Below are positions 57,298 to 64,000 of a DNA stretch of 64,000 nucleotides, piece by piece. Below the pieces are notes generated by a model. It saw only the letters and a list, made by a program, of their open reading frames with translations. It was not told where the DNA came from and searched no databases. The stretch is from Bradyrhizobium sp. 195 (GTDB lineage Bacteria > Pseudomonadota > Alphaproteobacteria > Rhizobiales > Xanthobacteraceae). The stretch is taken from contig NZ_CP082161.1 in NCBI RefSeq assembly GCF_023101665.1, forward strand, positions 7,068,001 to 7,132,000. The letters run 5' to 3'. Position 1 is the stretch's first letter. Every line of letters starts with the position of its first letter. A program made the position numbers and the translations under genes.

Positions 57298-57837
57298 ATG
57301 CCTGACATAAATTTCGCAACATCCTCTCACGACGCCGCCGAGTCCAAGCCGGCCGCAGACGATGGAGGCAATTTGCGCTGGGATATCATCGAGCTATTGT
57401 TCTTCGCCTATCGCGACTTCGTCGGCGATCCCGACCAGGAGCTGGAGGCTTTCGGCTTCGGCCGGGCTCATCACCGGGTCATGCACTTCGTCTACCGCTA
57501 TCCCGGCCTCAAGGTCGCCGATCTGCTCGACGTCCTGCGCATCACCAAGCAGTCGCTCGGCCGCGTGCTCAAACAGCTGCTGGACGAAGACTACATCGTG
57601 CAGAAGACCGGCGACAATGACCGCCGCCAGCGCCTACTCTACGCGACGCCGAAGGGCGAGGCGCTGGTGCAGAAGCTCGCCGGGCTGCAGACCACGCGGA
57701 TCACCAAGGCGCTCGCCGAGATGACCCCGCAGGATGCCGAGACGGTCAAGCGCTTCCTCCGCGCGATGATTGATCGGGACGATCCGGACAAGGTGCTCGA
57801 GACGATCTTCGCTTCCGTCAACAACGCCAAGGAGTGA
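57298..57837 (+). CDS. MarR-family transcriptional regulator (PetP-like)
   Basis: 179 aa from ATG 57298 (MPDINFATSSHDAAE); 15 upstream codons are not used. wHTH from FVYRYPGLKVADLLDVLRITKQSLGRVLKQLLDEDYI with the wing DNDRRQRLLYATPKGEAL. The response regulator gene starts inside its stop (GTGA overlap). A MarR-type protein next to an OmpR-type response regulator, in this order, occurs as petP-petR in Rhodobacter, linked to respiration; that parallel is from memory. Confidence 0.93.
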   Translation: MPDINFATSSHDAAESKPAADDGGNLRWDIIELLFFAYRDFVGDPDQELEAFGFGRAHHRVMHFVYRYPGLKVADLLDVLRITKQSLGRVLKQLLDEDYIVQKTGDNDRRQRLLYATPKGEALVQKLAGLQTTRITKALAEMTPQDAETVKRFLRAMIDRDDPDKVLETIFASVNNAKE

Positions 57838-58565
57838 CCGTGCCGCTCGCTGCCACTCTCGCCCGCCCGCCGGCGCGCCCGGCCGATGACGCGCCGCATC
57901 TGCTGCTCGTCGACGACGACCGCCGCATCCGTGATCTGCTCTCCCGCTTCCTCGCCGCCGAGGGTTACCGCGTCACCACCGCCGCAAGCGCCGGCGATGC
58001 ACGATCGAAATTGCTGGGCCTGCATTTCGACCTGCTGATCCTCGACGTGATGATGCCCGGCGAGACAGGCTTCGATCTCGCCCGCTTCATCCGGACATCC
58101 TCCTCGGTGCCGATCGTGATGCTGACGGCGCGCCATGAAGCCGAGGCCCGCATCGAGGGCCTGCAAATCGGCGCCGATGACTACGTGGCGAAACCGTTCG
58201 AGCCGCGCGAGCTGGCGCTGCGCATCAACAACATCCTCAAGCGCGCCGCCCCGCCGCCGCAGGCCGCGACCGTGGAGAAGATCGCTTTCGGTCCCTACAT
58301 CTACCATCTCGATCGCGGGGAGCTGCGTCAGGGCGAGGAGGTCATCCACCTCACCGACCGCGAGCGCGAGATGCTGCGCATTCTTTCGGAGACGCCGGGC
58401 GAGACCGTGCCGCGCAGCGCGCTGACCGGCAATGGCAGCGTCAATGAACGCGCCGTCGACGTGCAGATCAACCGCCTCCGGCGCAAGATCGAGACCGACC
58501 CCGCCAATCCGCTATTCCTTCAGGCGGTGCGCGGCATCGGCTACCGGCTGGTGGCCTCGCCATAA
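57834..58565 (+). CDS. OmpR/PhoB-family response regulator (PetR-like)
   Basis: 243 aa. Receiver domain with acidic pocket LLVDDDRRIRD, phosphoacceptor Asp71 in LLILDVMMPGETGF, Thr and Lys in MLTARH and VAKPF; C-terminal winged helix with ALTGNGSVNERAVDVQINRLRRKI. Starts at GTG 57834, coupled to the MarR gene by the 4-base GTGA. Partner of the histidine kinase 18 bp downstream. Likely phosphorylated on membrane or redox stress and binding its own operon or respiratory genes. Confidence 0.95.
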   Translation: MTVPLAATLARPPARPADDAPHLLLVDDDRRIRDLLSRFLAAEGYRVTTAASAGDARSKLLGLHFDLLILDVMMPGETGFDLARFIRTSSSVPIVMLTARHEAEARIEGLQIGADDYVAKPFEPRELALRINNILKRAAPPPQAATVEKIAFGPYIYHLDRGELRQGEEVIHLTDREREMLRILSETPGETVPRSALTGNGSVNERAVDVQINRLRRKIETDPANPLFLQAVRGIGYRLVASP

Positions 58566-58583
58566 CACAGTGAAGCGCGACCG

Positions 58584-59972
58584 ATGAGCACGATCGATAC
58601 CGGCCTGACGCTGCTCCGAAGCGCCGCCGGCCGCGTCTCCGCCGTCAATGGCTGGATGGGCAATGCGTTCAAGGGCTGGATGCCGACCGGCCTCTACGCT
58701 CGCGCGCTCCTCATCATGATCGTGCCGATGGTGGTGCTGCAATCGGTCGTCGCCTTCGTGTTCATGGAGCGGCACTGGAACACGGTGACGCGCAGATTGT
58801 CCGCCGCGGTGGTGCAGGACATCGCCACGCTGATCGACGTCTACAAGGGTTATCCGCAGGACCGGGACCGCGACCAGCTCCGCCGCATCGCCCAGCAGCG
58901 CCTCGGCCTCGTCGTCGATTTCCTTCCCGCCGGCGACATGCCGCCGCCGGGACCGAAGCCGTTCTTCTCGCTGCTCGACCAGACGCTGTCGGTGCAACTC
59001 GGCCGCCAGATCGGGCGGTCGTTCTGGATCGACACGGTCGGCCGCTCCAATCTGGTCGAGATCCGCATCCAGCTCGACGATGCCGTGATGCGCGTGTTCG
59101 CGCAGCGCAGCGCCGCCTATGCCTCCAACTCGGAGATTTTCCTGTTCTGGATGGTCGGCACCTCGTCGATCCTGCTGATCGTCGCGGTGCTGTTCCTGCG
59201 CAACCAGATCAAGCCGATCCTGCGGCTTGCGGATGCCGCCGAAAGTTTCGGCAAGGGCCGCGAGGCGCCGAACTTCAGGCCGCGCGGCGCGCGCGAGGTC
59301 CGACGCGCCTCGGTCGCCTTCCTCGAGATGAAGTCGCGCATCGAGCGCACGATGGAGCAGCGCACCGCGATGCTCGCCGGCGTCAGCCACGATCTGCGCA
59401 CCATCCTGACCCGCTTCAAGCTCGAGCTGGCGCTGATCGGCGACAGCCCCGAACTCGAGGGGATGCGCAAGGACGTCGACGAGATGTCGATGATGCTCGA
59501 GGACTACCTCGCGTTTGCGCGCGGCGATTCCGGTGAGCAGTCGCAGCCGACCGACATGGCGCAGGCGCTCGAGGAGCTTCGCGGCGACGCCGAACGCCAC
59601 GGTCATACCGCGACCGTTGCCTTCCACGGCCTGCCCGTCGTGACAGTGAAGCCGGCCTCGTTCAAGCGCTGCCTCGCAAACCTCGTCACCAACGCGGCAC
59701 GCTACGGCAAGAGCATCGCCATCACCGGCCAGCGCGATCACCGTTATTTGACCGTCACGGTCGACGATGACGGGCCGGGCATTCCCGCGCATTTGCGCGA
59801 AGAAGTGTTCAAGCCGTTCCTGCGGCTGGACAACGCCCGCAACCAGGATGAAGGCGGCACGGGCCTTGGCCTCGCCATCGCCCGCGACATCGCCCGGTCG
59901 CACGGCGGCGACATCACCCTCGGCGACAGTCCGATGGGGGGACTAAGGGCGAGCGTGAGGATTCCGGTGTAG
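58584..59972 (+). CDS. Sensor histidine kinase (EnvZ-like)
   Basis: 462 aa. Two TM helices (about residues 35-57, ALLIMIVPMVVLQSVVAFVF, and 187-210, FWMVGTSSILLIVAVLFL), a periplasmic domain of about 125 residues between, HAMP (ILRLADAAESFGKG), HisKA with phospho-His269 in SHDLRT, and HATPase (NLVTNAARYG, DDGPGIP, GGTGLGLAI). In the H-box the usual Pro five residues after His is Ile274 (HDLRTIL). Third gene of the operon with the MarR and response regulator genes. Confidence 0.95.
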   Translation: MSTIDTGLTLLRSAAGRVSAVNGWMGNAFKGWMPTGLYARALLIMIVPMVVLQSVVAFVFMERHWNTVTRRLSAAVVQDIATLIDVYKGYPQDRDRDQLRRIAQQRLGLVVDFLPAGDMPPPGPKPFFSLLDQTLSVQLGRQIGRSFWIDTVGRSNLVEIRIQLDDAVMRVFAQRSAAYASNSEIFLFWMVGTSSILLIVAVLFLRNQIKPILRLADAAESFGKGREAPNFRPRGAREVRRASVAFLEMKSRIERTMEQRTAMLAGVSHDLRTILTRFKLELALIGDSPELEGMRKDVDEMSMMLEDYLAFARGDSGEQSQPTDMAQALEELRGDAERHGHTATVAFHGLPVVTVKPASFKRCLANLVTNAARYGKSIAITGQRDHRYLTVTVDDDGPGIPAHLREEVFKPFLRLDNARNQDEGGTGLGLAIARDIARSHGGDITLGDSPMGGLRASVRIPV

Positions 59973-59982
59973 CTGACGACGT

Positions 59983-60070
59983 TGCCCGGATGAAGCGCAG
60001 CGCAATCCGGGCTTCTTTCTTCGCAACGGATGCAAAGCCCCGGAATGCGCTACGCTCCATCCGGGCTGCG
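59983..60070. repeat. Palindromic intergenic repeat, family F (copy 2)
   Basis: GCCCGGATGAAGCGCAGCGC and GCGCTACGCTCCATCCGGGC with CAATCCGGG / CCCCGGAAT inside. Between the convergent kinase and DUF3617 genes. Confidence 0.85.
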
Positions 60071-60084
60071 GACTACGATCTCGC

Positions 60085-60615
60085 CTATTTCGGGAGGAGC
60101 GCCTTCAGCTTGTCCATGTCGCGCACGTTCATCTTGAAGCCGCCGGGCATCACGATATCGCCGGGCTTCTGGTCCGGCTTGCAGGCCCCGAGCCATTTGG
60201 CTTGCAGCGTCATGGTGCTATCGCGGCCGGCCGCGCCTGCGACGCCGCCTTGCGCGTGCGAGGAGGACTTCACCGTGTAGGCCGAGTTGAAATCGCCAGA
60301 TATCTCGGCGTGCGACGTCGTGTTGACGCCGGCGACGTTGCACTCGGAATCGCTGACATAGCCGGTCGCGGTCTTCTTGATCTCCTGCTTGGCGCAAATC
60401 TGCTTGGCCATCGGGGAGACGTTGTTGCTCATCTCCTTGTCGACGGTCTCGTCGGTGCAGTGCTGCATGGTCATCTCGGGCACCGGCGAGCCTGATGTGA
60501 CCAGCTTCATTTCCCAAAGGCCGGCCTTGCGCACCGGCAAATCGTCGGCGCTGGCGCTGGCTGCCGACACGACGAGACAAGCGGCCGAACCGAGCAAAGC
60601 GAGTTTGCGCGTCAT
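60085..60615 (-). CDS. DUF3617 secreted protein
   Basis: 176 aa. Signal peptide MTRKLALLGSAACLVVSAASASA; then KAGLWEMKLVTSGSPVPEMTMQHCTDET, cysteines at about 53, 74, 92 (disulfides), GYVSDSECNVAGVNTTSHAEISG. This is the DUF3617 pattern: a cysteine-bearing beta-rich periplasmic domain of unknown function. It lies 44 bp downstream of the 97-aa secreted protein gene, same strand. Confidence 0.87.
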   Translation of the reverse strand: MTRKLALLGSAACLVVSAASASADDLPVRKAGLWEMKLVTSGSPVPEMTMQHCTDETVDKEMSNNVSPMAKQICAKQEIKKTATGYVSDSECNVAGVNTTSHAEISGDFNSAYTVKSSSHAQGGVAGAAGRDSTMTLQAKWLGACKPDQKPGDIVMPGGFKMNVRDMDKLKALLPK

Positions 60616-60659
60616 GGCGGAGGCTCCCGGCTGAGAGATTGCGGCGTTACGACAACGCT

Positions 60660-60953
60660 TCAGTACAGCGTGCGGATCGGCTGGTCGGCGGCGCCATAAG
60701 GCACCCAGCGGCAGGAGAACGAGATGTAGCCGCCCTCATAGGCCTGCACCGCCAGGAATTTGACCACCTTGCCGTAGCGCGCGCAGTGATCGACCGCGGC
60801 CTGTCGCGCATCGACCTGGGTGGCCATGGAATAGGCGATGATGCCGCCGGTGTCGTTGCCCTTGAAAGGCGGCACCGGAAGAATGTCGGCGCGCGCCGAC
60901 TGGCTCGCCATCATACCCAGGGCAAGAAGGCCCGCGGCCGCTATGATTCGCAT
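60660..60953 (-). CDS. Secreted hypothetical protein (97 aa)
   Basis: From ATG 60953 (MRIIAAAGLLALGMMASQSARA); signal peptide, then DILPVPPFKGNDTGGIIAYSM and a small alpha/beta fold with two Cys (HCARYGK, SFSCRWVP). No recognised family. The context (same strand, 44 bp before DUF3617) suggests one transcript of two periplasmic proteins. Confidence 0.7.
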   Translation of the reverse strand: MRIIAAAGLLALGMMASQSARADILPVPPFKGNDTGGIIAYSMATQVDARQAAVDHCARYGKVVKFLAVQAYEGGYISFSCRWVPYGAADQPIRTLY

Positions 60954-61137
60954 TCCCGTCACTCCAATTGGTTGGTGCCAGTTTACGGTGCCGGGATCGC
61001 CGTGAAAAGAACTGAAGCCCCGTCGGCGGTGAGGTTATGGTCAACTCCTGGCGGAGTGTTGCCGCGCTGCACTTGACCTCCCCCGCCCTTCGCGGCACCG
61101 TTCGGCCTTCGCAAGACTTTAGCTGTCCGGATTACCC

Positions 61138-61599
61138 ATGCGCGCCCCCTCCCTGAAATCGCTCCGCTTTGCCGCCCTGCTCGGCCTCATGTTCGGGGCG
61201 CTCTCGCTCGGTGAGGCCAGGGCTGCCAATCCGCTCGAGTTGAATTTCTGGCTGAGCGGACCGCGCTATGACGGCGCCGTCGCGGAGTGCGACAGGGCGC
61301 TGCCGACGATCGCCACCCAGTTCTGGGAAAAGGAAAGCTCGTTCTGGAATTCCTCGCTGAAAATCACCGGCTTCTCCGCCGTTCGCGAGACCGCGTTCCG
61401 GCCCTGGCAGTCCGACAACATCCCGCGCCGCTATTGTACCGGCGAGGCCATGCTCAATGACGGCAAGGTGCGCAAGGTGCATTTCTCGATCATCGAGGAT
61501 GGTGGCTTCGCCGGCTACGGCAACGGCGTCGAATGGTGCGTGGTCGGGCTCGACCGCAACTGGGCCTATAATCCGGCCTGCCGCGCCGCCAAGCCTTAG
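61138..61599 (+). CDS. Secreted hypothetical protein (153 aa)
   Basis: Signal peptide MRAPSLKSLRFAALLGLMFGALSLGEARAAN; the mature part has LELNFWLSGPRYDGAVAECDRALPTIATQFWEKESSFWNSS, then PWQSDNIPRRYCTGEAM and IIEDGGFAGYGNGVEWCVVGLDRNWAYNPACR. Four Cys (about 52, 101, 133, 147) suit disulfides. Conserved style among Rhizobiales; function not known. Probably periplasmic. Confidence 0.82.
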   Translation: MRAPSLKSLRFAALLGLMFGALSLGEARAANPLELNFWLSGPRYDGAVAECDRALPTIATQFWEKESSFWNSSLKITGFSAVRETAFRPWQSDNIPRRYCTGEAMLNDGKVRKVHFSIIEDGGFAGYGNGVEWCVVGLDRNWAYNPACRAAKP

Positions 61600-61659
61600 T
61601 GCGAAGAGCCCTGATTCGGGCCTATCAGGAGGGCGGCCGGCTGCCGCCGCCTGAATTTT

Positions 61660-61674
61660 GTTCTTGAAATGTTC
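61660..61674 (+). promoter_or_regulatory. LexA-like box (GTTC-N7-GTTC) before RNase T2
   Basis: GTTCTTGAAATGTTC (15 bp) has the alphaproteobacterial LexA spacing, 48 bp before ATG 61723. About two matches are expected per 64 kb by chance. Confidence 0.45.
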
Positions 61675-61722
61675 TTATCGCCTGCTAGGCTTCCGTGCAC
61701 AGTCTAGTTGAGGGGCGTTGCC

Positions 61723-62427
61723 ATGTTTCATTCCAGATTGCATTCGTTCTCCCGCCTGGTGATCTCGCTGGCCCTTTCCCTGATCCTTGCCGCGGGCCTG
61801 GCCTCGTTCGCCAGTGACGCAAAGGCCCAGGACAAGCGGCAGAACGCGCCTGGCGAGTTCGACTTCTATGTGTTGTCGCTGTCGTGGTCGCCCTCGTTCT
61901 GCGAGGAGGCCGCGGAGCGCGGCGGCCGCTCCCAGATCCAGTGCGGCGGACGGCCCTACGCCTTCGTGGTGCATGGGCTGTGGCCGCAATATGAGAATGG
62001 CTTTCCGGAATATTGCCAGCGTCCCGCGCCGCGACTGAACCGCAACATCGTCTCCTCGATGCTCGATTTGATGCCGGCGCCGGGCCTGATCTTCAACGAA
62101 TGGGATAAGCACGGCACCTGCTCCGGCCTCGAAGGCCGCAGCTATTTCGAGACGATCCGCAAAGCGCGCGCAGCGATCAAGATTCCGGCTGAATATCTCG
62201 ATCTGTCGCAGGCCAGGACCGTGGCGCCGGCGGAGGTGGAGGAGGCCTTCATCAAGGCGAATCCAGGGCTGAGCAATACCGCCGTCTCGGTCACCTGCAA
62301 CCGCACCCGGCTCTCCGAGGTCCGCATCTGCCTCAGCAAGGACTTGCAATTCCGCGCCTGCGACGAGATCGAACGCCGCGCCTGCCGCCGCGATCAGGTC
62401 ACCATGCCGCCGATCAGGGGCGGGTAG
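61723..62427 (+). CDS. Ribonuclease T2-family secreted enzyme
   Basis: 234 aa from ATG 61723. Signal peptide to about residue 34, ASFASDAKAQD. Both catalytic segments are present: His84 in VVHGLWPQ and Glu126, Lys129, His130 in NEWDKHGTC; the Cys pairs SFCEEAAERGG and HGTCSG suit disulfides. Cleaves RNA by 2',3'-cyclic phosphate transfer, in periplasm or outside. A LexA-type box lies upstream. Confidence 0.95.
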   Translation: MFHSRLHSFSRLVISLALSLILAAGLASFASDAKAQDKRQNAPGEFDFYVLSLSWSPSFCEEAAERGGRSQIQCGGRPYAFVVHGLWPQYENGFPEYCQRPAPRLNRNIVSSMLDLMPAPGLIFNEWDKHGTCSGLEGRSYFETIRKARAAIKIPAEYLDLSQARTVAPAEVEEAFIKANPGLSNTAVSVTCNRTRLSEVRICLSKDLQFRACDEIERRACRRDQVTMPPIRGG

Positions 62428-62452
62428 TTTCGCGAAACTGGCCGCCGCATCA

Positions 62453-62578
62453 TCATGGCCGGGTATAGCCGTCCAAAGGACGGCGTCGCTTCCGCTCGCC
62501 TATGTCCCCGGCCATCCACGTTTCACAACGCATCACGAAGGACGTGGATGCCCGGGACAAGCCCGCGCATGACGAGTA
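62453..62578. repeat. Palindromic intergenic repeat, family C (copy 3)
   Basis: TCATGGCCGGGTATAGCCGTC and CCCCGGCCATCCACG on the left; CGTGGATGCCCGGGACAAGC and CCGCGCATGACGA on the right, mirror halves with small differences. Between RNase T2 and rlmJ genes. Confidence 0.8.
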
Positions 62579-62621
62579 GAAGATGCTGCGCATTTTCTCC
62601 CGTGAGCCGCAGATCTTCGCC

Positions 62622-63482
62622 ATGAATTACCGTCACGCCTTTCACGCCGGCAGCTTCACCGATGTCATCAAGCACATCGTGCTGGCGCGCATCATCACCT
62701 ATCTGCAGGACAAGCCGGGGGCGTTCCGCGTCATCGACACCCATGCCGGGGCCGGCCTCTATGACCTCGAGAGCGACGAGGCGCGCCGGAGCGGCGAATG
62801 GCTGACCGGCATCGCGCGGCTGATGCAGGCCCGCCTGTCGAATGAGAGCGCGGCGCTGGCCAAGCCCTATCTCGACATCGTCCGCGCTTTCAATCCGAAG
62901 GGTGAGCTCAAGGCCTATCCGGGCTCCCCGTTGATCGCGCGCGGCCTGCTGAGGCCTCAGGACCGCCTCGTCGCCTGCGAGCTCGAGCCGAAGGCGCGAA
63001 AAGCGCTGATCGGCGTGCTGCGCCGCGACGAACAGGCCCGCGTGGTCGACCTCGACGGCTGGGTGGCGTTGCCGGCCTTCGTGCCGCCAAAGGAGCGGCG
63101 CGGCGTCGTGCTGATTGATCCACCCTTCGAAGCAAAGGACGAGTTCGAGCGGCTGGGTGAAGCCTTCTCGACGGCCTTCGCGAAATGGCCGACCGGCATC
63201 TATGTCATTTGGTATCCGGCCAAGAACCGGCGTGCCACCGACATGCTGGCCGAAACGGTGGCGCGGCTCGCAGCTGCAGCAAAACCACCGGGAAAGTGTC
63301 TGCGCCTCGAGTTCAGCGTCGCGCCCCAGCTCGATGGCGGGGCTCTCGCCTCGACCGGGCTCCTGATCGTCAATCCGCCCTACACGCTGCAGGGCGAGCT
63401 CAAGACGATCCTGCCCGAGCTGGAAATGCCGCTCGGCCAGGGCGGCGCTGCCAGATTCCGATTGGAGGTACCGAGGCCGTAA
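62622..63482 (+). CDS. rlmJ: 23S rRNA A2030 N6-methyltransferase RlmJ
   Basis: 286 aa from ATG 62622 (MNYRHAFHAGSFTDVIKH), the usual RlmJ N-terminus; the 13 upstream codons are not used. SAM motif DTHAGAGLYDL, and the N6-adenine catalytic LIDPPFEAKDEF (DPPF). Methylates A2030 in free 23S rRNA. The C-terminal LLIVNPPYTLQGEL resembles a second catalytic-like NPPY. Stand-alone. Confidence 0.95.
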   Translation: MNYRHAFHAGSFTDVIKHIVLARIITYLQDKPGAFRVIDTHAGAGLYDLESDEARRSGEWLTGIARLMQARLSNESAALAKPYLDIVRAFNPKGELKAYPGSPLIARGLLRPQDRLVACELEPKARKALIGVLRRDEQARVVDLDGWVALPAFVPPKERRGVVLIDPPFEAKDEFERLGEAFSTAFAKWPTGIYVIWYPAKNRRATDMLAETVARLAAAAKPPGKCLRLEFSVAPQLDGGALASTGLLIVNPPYTLQGELKTILPELEMPLGQGGAARFRLEVPRP

Positions 63483-63734
63483 CACTCCGGCATTCTTGGG
63501 AAAAATATGCAGGAGCGGTAGTCAATCTGCTGAGAACCGTATTATGCTGTTTCTGTGACTGGCTTTACGTTCCGCTTCCGCGAATGGTTGCGGCGGAGTG
63601 AAGGCCTAAGAAAGATCCGGCCGGACCGTTGAGGTCCGCCCAAGGATGGCCAGCTCTCCCGGGCTCCGTAAGCCCGGTCATGTCGTGACGTGAGTCTGCG
63701 TCGCGGCGGAGGAGCAATGAGGGGGAGTTTCCCG
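63483..63734 (+). promoter_or_regulatory. Long 5' leader of the cold-shock gene
   Basis: 252 bp without a gene; a -10-like TATTAT lies near 63540 and GC-rich hairpins (e.g. CCGGGCTCCGTAAGCCCGG, 63659-63677) follow. Long structured leaders are normal for cspA-type mRNAs. Promoter assignment is weak. Confidence 0.4.
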
Positions 63735-63950
63735 ATGGCCATGACGGGAACGGTTAAGTTTTTCAACGGCGAACGCGGCTACGGTTTTATCAAGCCTGAC
63801 GACGGCGGCCGCGACGTCTTCGTGCACATTACTGCTGTGGAGCGGGCCGGACTGAAGGACCTTGCGGAAGGACAGCGTATTACTTTCGAAGTCGAACCGG
63901 ACAAGAAGGGGAAGGGGCCGAAGGCGGTCAATCTGGTCATCCTCTCCTAG
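63735..63950 (+). CDS. Cold-shock protein (CspA family)
   Basis: 71 aa from ATG 63735, with AGGGGGAG seven bases before it. RNP1 GYGFIKPDDGG and RNP2 DVFVHITA are visible in the OB fold, with the KFFNGERG start. RNA/ssDNA chaperone. The long leader upstream suggests post-transcriptional control. The window ends 50 bp later, so any terminator is not fully seen. Confidence 0.95.
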   Translation: MAMTGTVKFFNGERGYGFIKPDDGGRDVFVHITAVERAGLKDLAEGQRITFEVEPDKKGKGPKAVNLVILS

Positions 63951-64000
63951 CGGGCCTGACGAGCAACATTCGGCGCAACATTTCGCGCAAAAAATCCCGG

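Overview
The window reads as a chromosomal segment of a Bradyrhizobium-like alphaproteobacterium (Rhizobiales, Nitrobacteraceae). The basis is a GC-rich base composition, Rhizobiales-type versions of housekeeping genes (400-aa AatA, HisRS of about 500 aa, UvrB with long terminal extensions, L25/Ctc with an Ala-rich tail, a ribH behind an FMN riboswitch), several Omp25/31-like porins, and a dense set of short palindromic intergenic repeats of the kind I associate with Bradyrhizobium. I see no transposase, phage, plasmid, conjugation or CRISPR gene, and no tRNA or rRNA. It is core-genome territory, not an island.

Layout. 0.1-3.3 kb: serine biosynthesis (serA, serC). 3.5-8.0 kb: GNAT, glutathione S-transferase, two outer-membrane barrels and a fosmidomycin-resistance-like MFS pump. 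8.3-12.9 kb: glmM, an lldD-type oxidase, a secreted protein and aroE. 13-15.2 kb: SulP permease with an upstream XRE regulator whose promoter holds a perfect palindrome. 15.4-19.7 kb: a degenerate EF-G paralogue, a DUF992 protein and aatA. 20-24.6 kb: GST, small membrane proteins, a PAS-like membrane protein, GNAT, aldo/keto reductase and an IsdG-type haem monooxygenase. 24.7-27.4 kb: a coupled DUF1800-DUF1501 pair. 27.5-32.3 kb: a CWC protein, GST, a third barrel, TauE, LysR and small proteins. 32.4-35.4 kb: uvrB. 35.5-41.6 kb: tandem NTF2-like genes, a putative outer-membrane protein, a coiled-coil protein, two tiny membrane proteins and a coupled MaoC pair. 41.7-49.8 kb: ychF-pth-rplY on the minus strand, ubiK, and then lgt, a MidA/NDUFAF7-like methyltransferase, pgeF, a lipoprotein and prs on the plus strand. 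49.9-50.7 kb: ribH with its FMN riboswitch. 51-57 kb: YbjN, proC, FlK-like thioesterase, tautomerase, hisS, DUF2314 and ilvE. 57.3-60 kb: a coupled MarR-response regulator-histidine kinase operon. 60-64 kb: secreted small proteins, RNase T2 with a LexA-like box, rlmJ and a cold-shock protein.

How the genes work together: amino-acid metabolism is over-represented (serA, serC, aroE, aatA, proC, ilvE, hisS), and there is a cell-envelope and translation cluster (lgt, pgeF, ubiK, rplY, pth, ychF, prs). Translational coupling by 1-4 bp overlaps is seen at DUF1800/DUF1501, TauE/76-aa protein, the MaoC pair, midA-like/pgeF and marR/response regulator. Most intergenic regions carry one of about eight families of inverted repeats, which sometimes supply stop codons to neighbouring genes.

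I did not find a clear new multi-gene system. The best leads are the XRE regulator with its 9-3-9 palindrome, the EF-G paralogue that lost the GTPase histidine, the Tat-partnered DUF1800/DUF1501 pair, the LexA-like box before RNase T2, the secreted protein at 37.8 kb behind a palindromic AT-rich site, and the repeat families themselves. All coordinates, motifs and spacings were read by eye; no homology search was run.
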